The position numbers and the translations under genes were made by a program. A DNA stretch of 64,000 bases from Zygaena filipendulae (Eukaryota; Arthropoda; Insecta; Lepidoptera; Zygaenidae). Below the pieces are notes generated by a model. It was not told where the DNA came from. It ran no database searches and saw only the letters and a program-made list of their open reading frames with translations. Positions within the stretch are counted from its first letter, which is position 1. Each line of letters opens with the position of its first letter. Of this stretch, positions 62,190 to 64,000 are shown piece by piece. The stretch covers positions 196,001-260,000 of the forward strand of contig OU015660.1 of assembly GCA_907165275.2 (NCBI GenBank), given 5' to 3'.

Positions 62190-64000
62190 TTTTTTATACT
62201 TAAAGAAAAAATGAGCAGATAACACTTTTACAAAGTCTCTGCGATGCTAAAATATTACTAAATTTATAAATCATGCTTCCGTATGCTTAGACCTAAATGT
62301 ATTTATACTGGTAGGCGCAAGTTTTTATTTTCAGGGTAACTTACTATAAAGCTGTGCTCCTACAAACAATACCGTCCTCCTTCCGTATTTATCATTTCTT
62401 AAATTATACGAGTTTATTTTTATGATATATCGAACGAAATTTGTGATTATATTTCTGACTAGGATTTAAATTCAGTTACCTATTACTTGTTACACTTTTA
62501 TTCCAACAGTTCACGAAAGCTTGAAACCTTTGATCCAAAGCGCATGTACAAAATTAAAGATCAAATATTGTACATTCGTGGCTCCACCCGTAGGTACCTA
62601 TAGAGCAGCAAGCACAGTATGGACCGGCAAATGCAATAGGTATAATGTTGTCATGTAAATAAAACTGATAACATCTAGTTGATCTGTGCGAATATTTCGC
62701 AGCCTTTTACGTGATTTGATTCTGTTTATTAGATGTAATTTCTCATAAAAAGCGCTATAATTTCTCAATTTTATCAACAAAGATATTCAATTTAAATTGA
62801 TTTGTCTACTTTTTGTCAACAGCGAAGCACATGCGCCTTATAATGATGTTGGGTTGGAATCATTATTTTAATATCGAATTAAGAGAGATGGTGTCGCCAC
62901 AGGAAAAATAGTACCATTTATTACGATAATAGAAGAACTCTACCTTAATTTTCTGGTATAATCAAATATTAATGTCATATTGATTCATAGGCATTACGTT
63001 GGCCTCTCGTAGAGGTGTAGCTGAAATTAAATATAGGGAGGAATGTAATCCCACCAAACATGGCTGCCTTACTATAAATATTATTCAATACTTACTTTAC
63101 CTTCTGATTATAATAATCCGAGATTGATATTAGTGTTCAATTAAGATGGCTTCCATTTTTGACATTACATATTTCAGGATATTTAAGAACCTTGATAAAT
63201 TTGAACATTGAACTGCAGGTGAAATGTTGGCCATGAAGAAGATAAACACTTCAAAGTATCGCATTAAGTATGTAAAAAAGTAATGTCACAGCTTAAAAAA
63301 ACATAATTGCGAAGATATAATTCTCATTATTTTGGTCGTGGAATTGATCGCTAAACGCACTCAATAGCCTAAACAAAAGCTTCTATAATGCAGCATCAGG
63401 TTCAAATAGTACATTGTTATCCTAGGGGTGAAAGTAGTCCCTCGACCTATTGGCCAAACCCCGTCTCGGGACTAAATAAGTCTTTCTCCCGAGGATAACA
63501 CTGTGCTTTTCATTACGAATGCAAGGAAAGTCAAAATAAAAATAGGAATTAGCTAAAGAAAAAAATGAGTGAATTTTATTTTACATAAATCAATCAATCA
63601 TGTGCTACTGGCCAGTAAGTATGCCCCCTATGACATAAAAAAAAACTTGTTTCTGCAGTATCCAGCTGTCAGTTGAAAGTGATTCTCCCTAGGGCTGAAA
63701 AGTGTTACTTTCAACCCGCTTCTCAGGCAACTTCAGACCTACTTTCCGAGTATGAGTAATGAAAAACGTATTTTTTAAACTTGGAAGAGGGTTGTCGAAA
63801 ACTTGTTCACTTTTGTGGGAAAGATTTATTCAGAATCATTCGTCATTCCCACTTGCGCGAATAATGGTATATTTTGTAAGCAATTCCATTAAACCACCTC
63901 TCTAAAATGCGGGTCACCTCGCCGTCTGCGTCGTGTCCGTGCAATGTAGCGTAACAAATGAGTGTTCATCACCGCGCACCAACGCGCCCTGCGTAGGGGC
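62190..64000 (+). other. ChT intron 1, right part
   Basis: AT-rich. A mirrored pair GTTATCCTAGG (63417) and CGAGGATAACA (63492) encloses about 65 bp. I see no exon or named element. Confidence 0.5.

Overview
This window is nuclear DNA from a moth or butterfly (Lepidoptera). The genes are split by spliceosomal introns. The spacers and introns are AT-rich and full of elements typical of lepidopteran genomes, above all the dispersed Helitron-like element with CTAGCTGTGCCCCGCGG at one end and TAATATTAGTAGGAT at the other. Six protein-coding genes can be read, four of them complete. All exon joins given below keep the reading frame.

Layout, left to right. (1) 475-3661, minus: the 5' part of SPARC (osteonectin/BM-40): signal peptide, acidic region and the start of the follistatin-like domain; the rest lies left of the window. 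(2) 3.7-15.8 kb: no confident gene. It holds transposon remnants, one 100-codon orphan ORF and, from about 10.9 kb, GC-rich tracts in otherwise AT-rich DNA that may be the long 3' UTR of the next gene. (3) 15888-23295, minus: rasputin (rin/G3BP), complete in 8 coding exons, 529 aa. (4) 24-33.9 kb: repeats plus a small minus-strand fragment recalling Barentsz/CASC3 between inverted repeats. (5) 33.9-41.7 kb, plus: squid (sqd, hnRNP A/B family), complete, with alternative C-terminal exons, a 30-nt cassette exon and a possible poison exon. (6) 42.2-45.3 kb, plus: a two-exon secreted protein with one peritrophin-A chitin-binding domain. (7) 45591-56061, minus: 13 exons, 710 aa, of a protein built from repeated degenerate EF-hand pairs; its N-terminus was not found. 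(8) 58.2 kb to the right edge, plus: promoter, 5' UTR exon and first coding exon of the high-affinity choline transporter (ChT).

Rin and squid are both RNA-binding regulators (stress granule scaffold, and hnRNP for mRNA localisation and splicing). SPARC and the chitin-binding protein are secreted matrix proteins. ChT supplies choline for acetylcholine synthesis. They do not form a pathway.

The most unusual signal is a set of nine ultra-short insertions (22-32 bp each), every one flanked by a perfect 8-bp direct repeat. Six are near-perfect palindromes ending in CTCAGA(C/A)GAA. Three share the core ACGTAGTGATTACC. One palindrome is nested inside a core-type insertion, and related copies elsewhere in the window show the empty site. 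They look like micro-transposons reduced to little more than their ends, probably moved by a transposase that makes 8-bp target duplications. I do not know a description of them.
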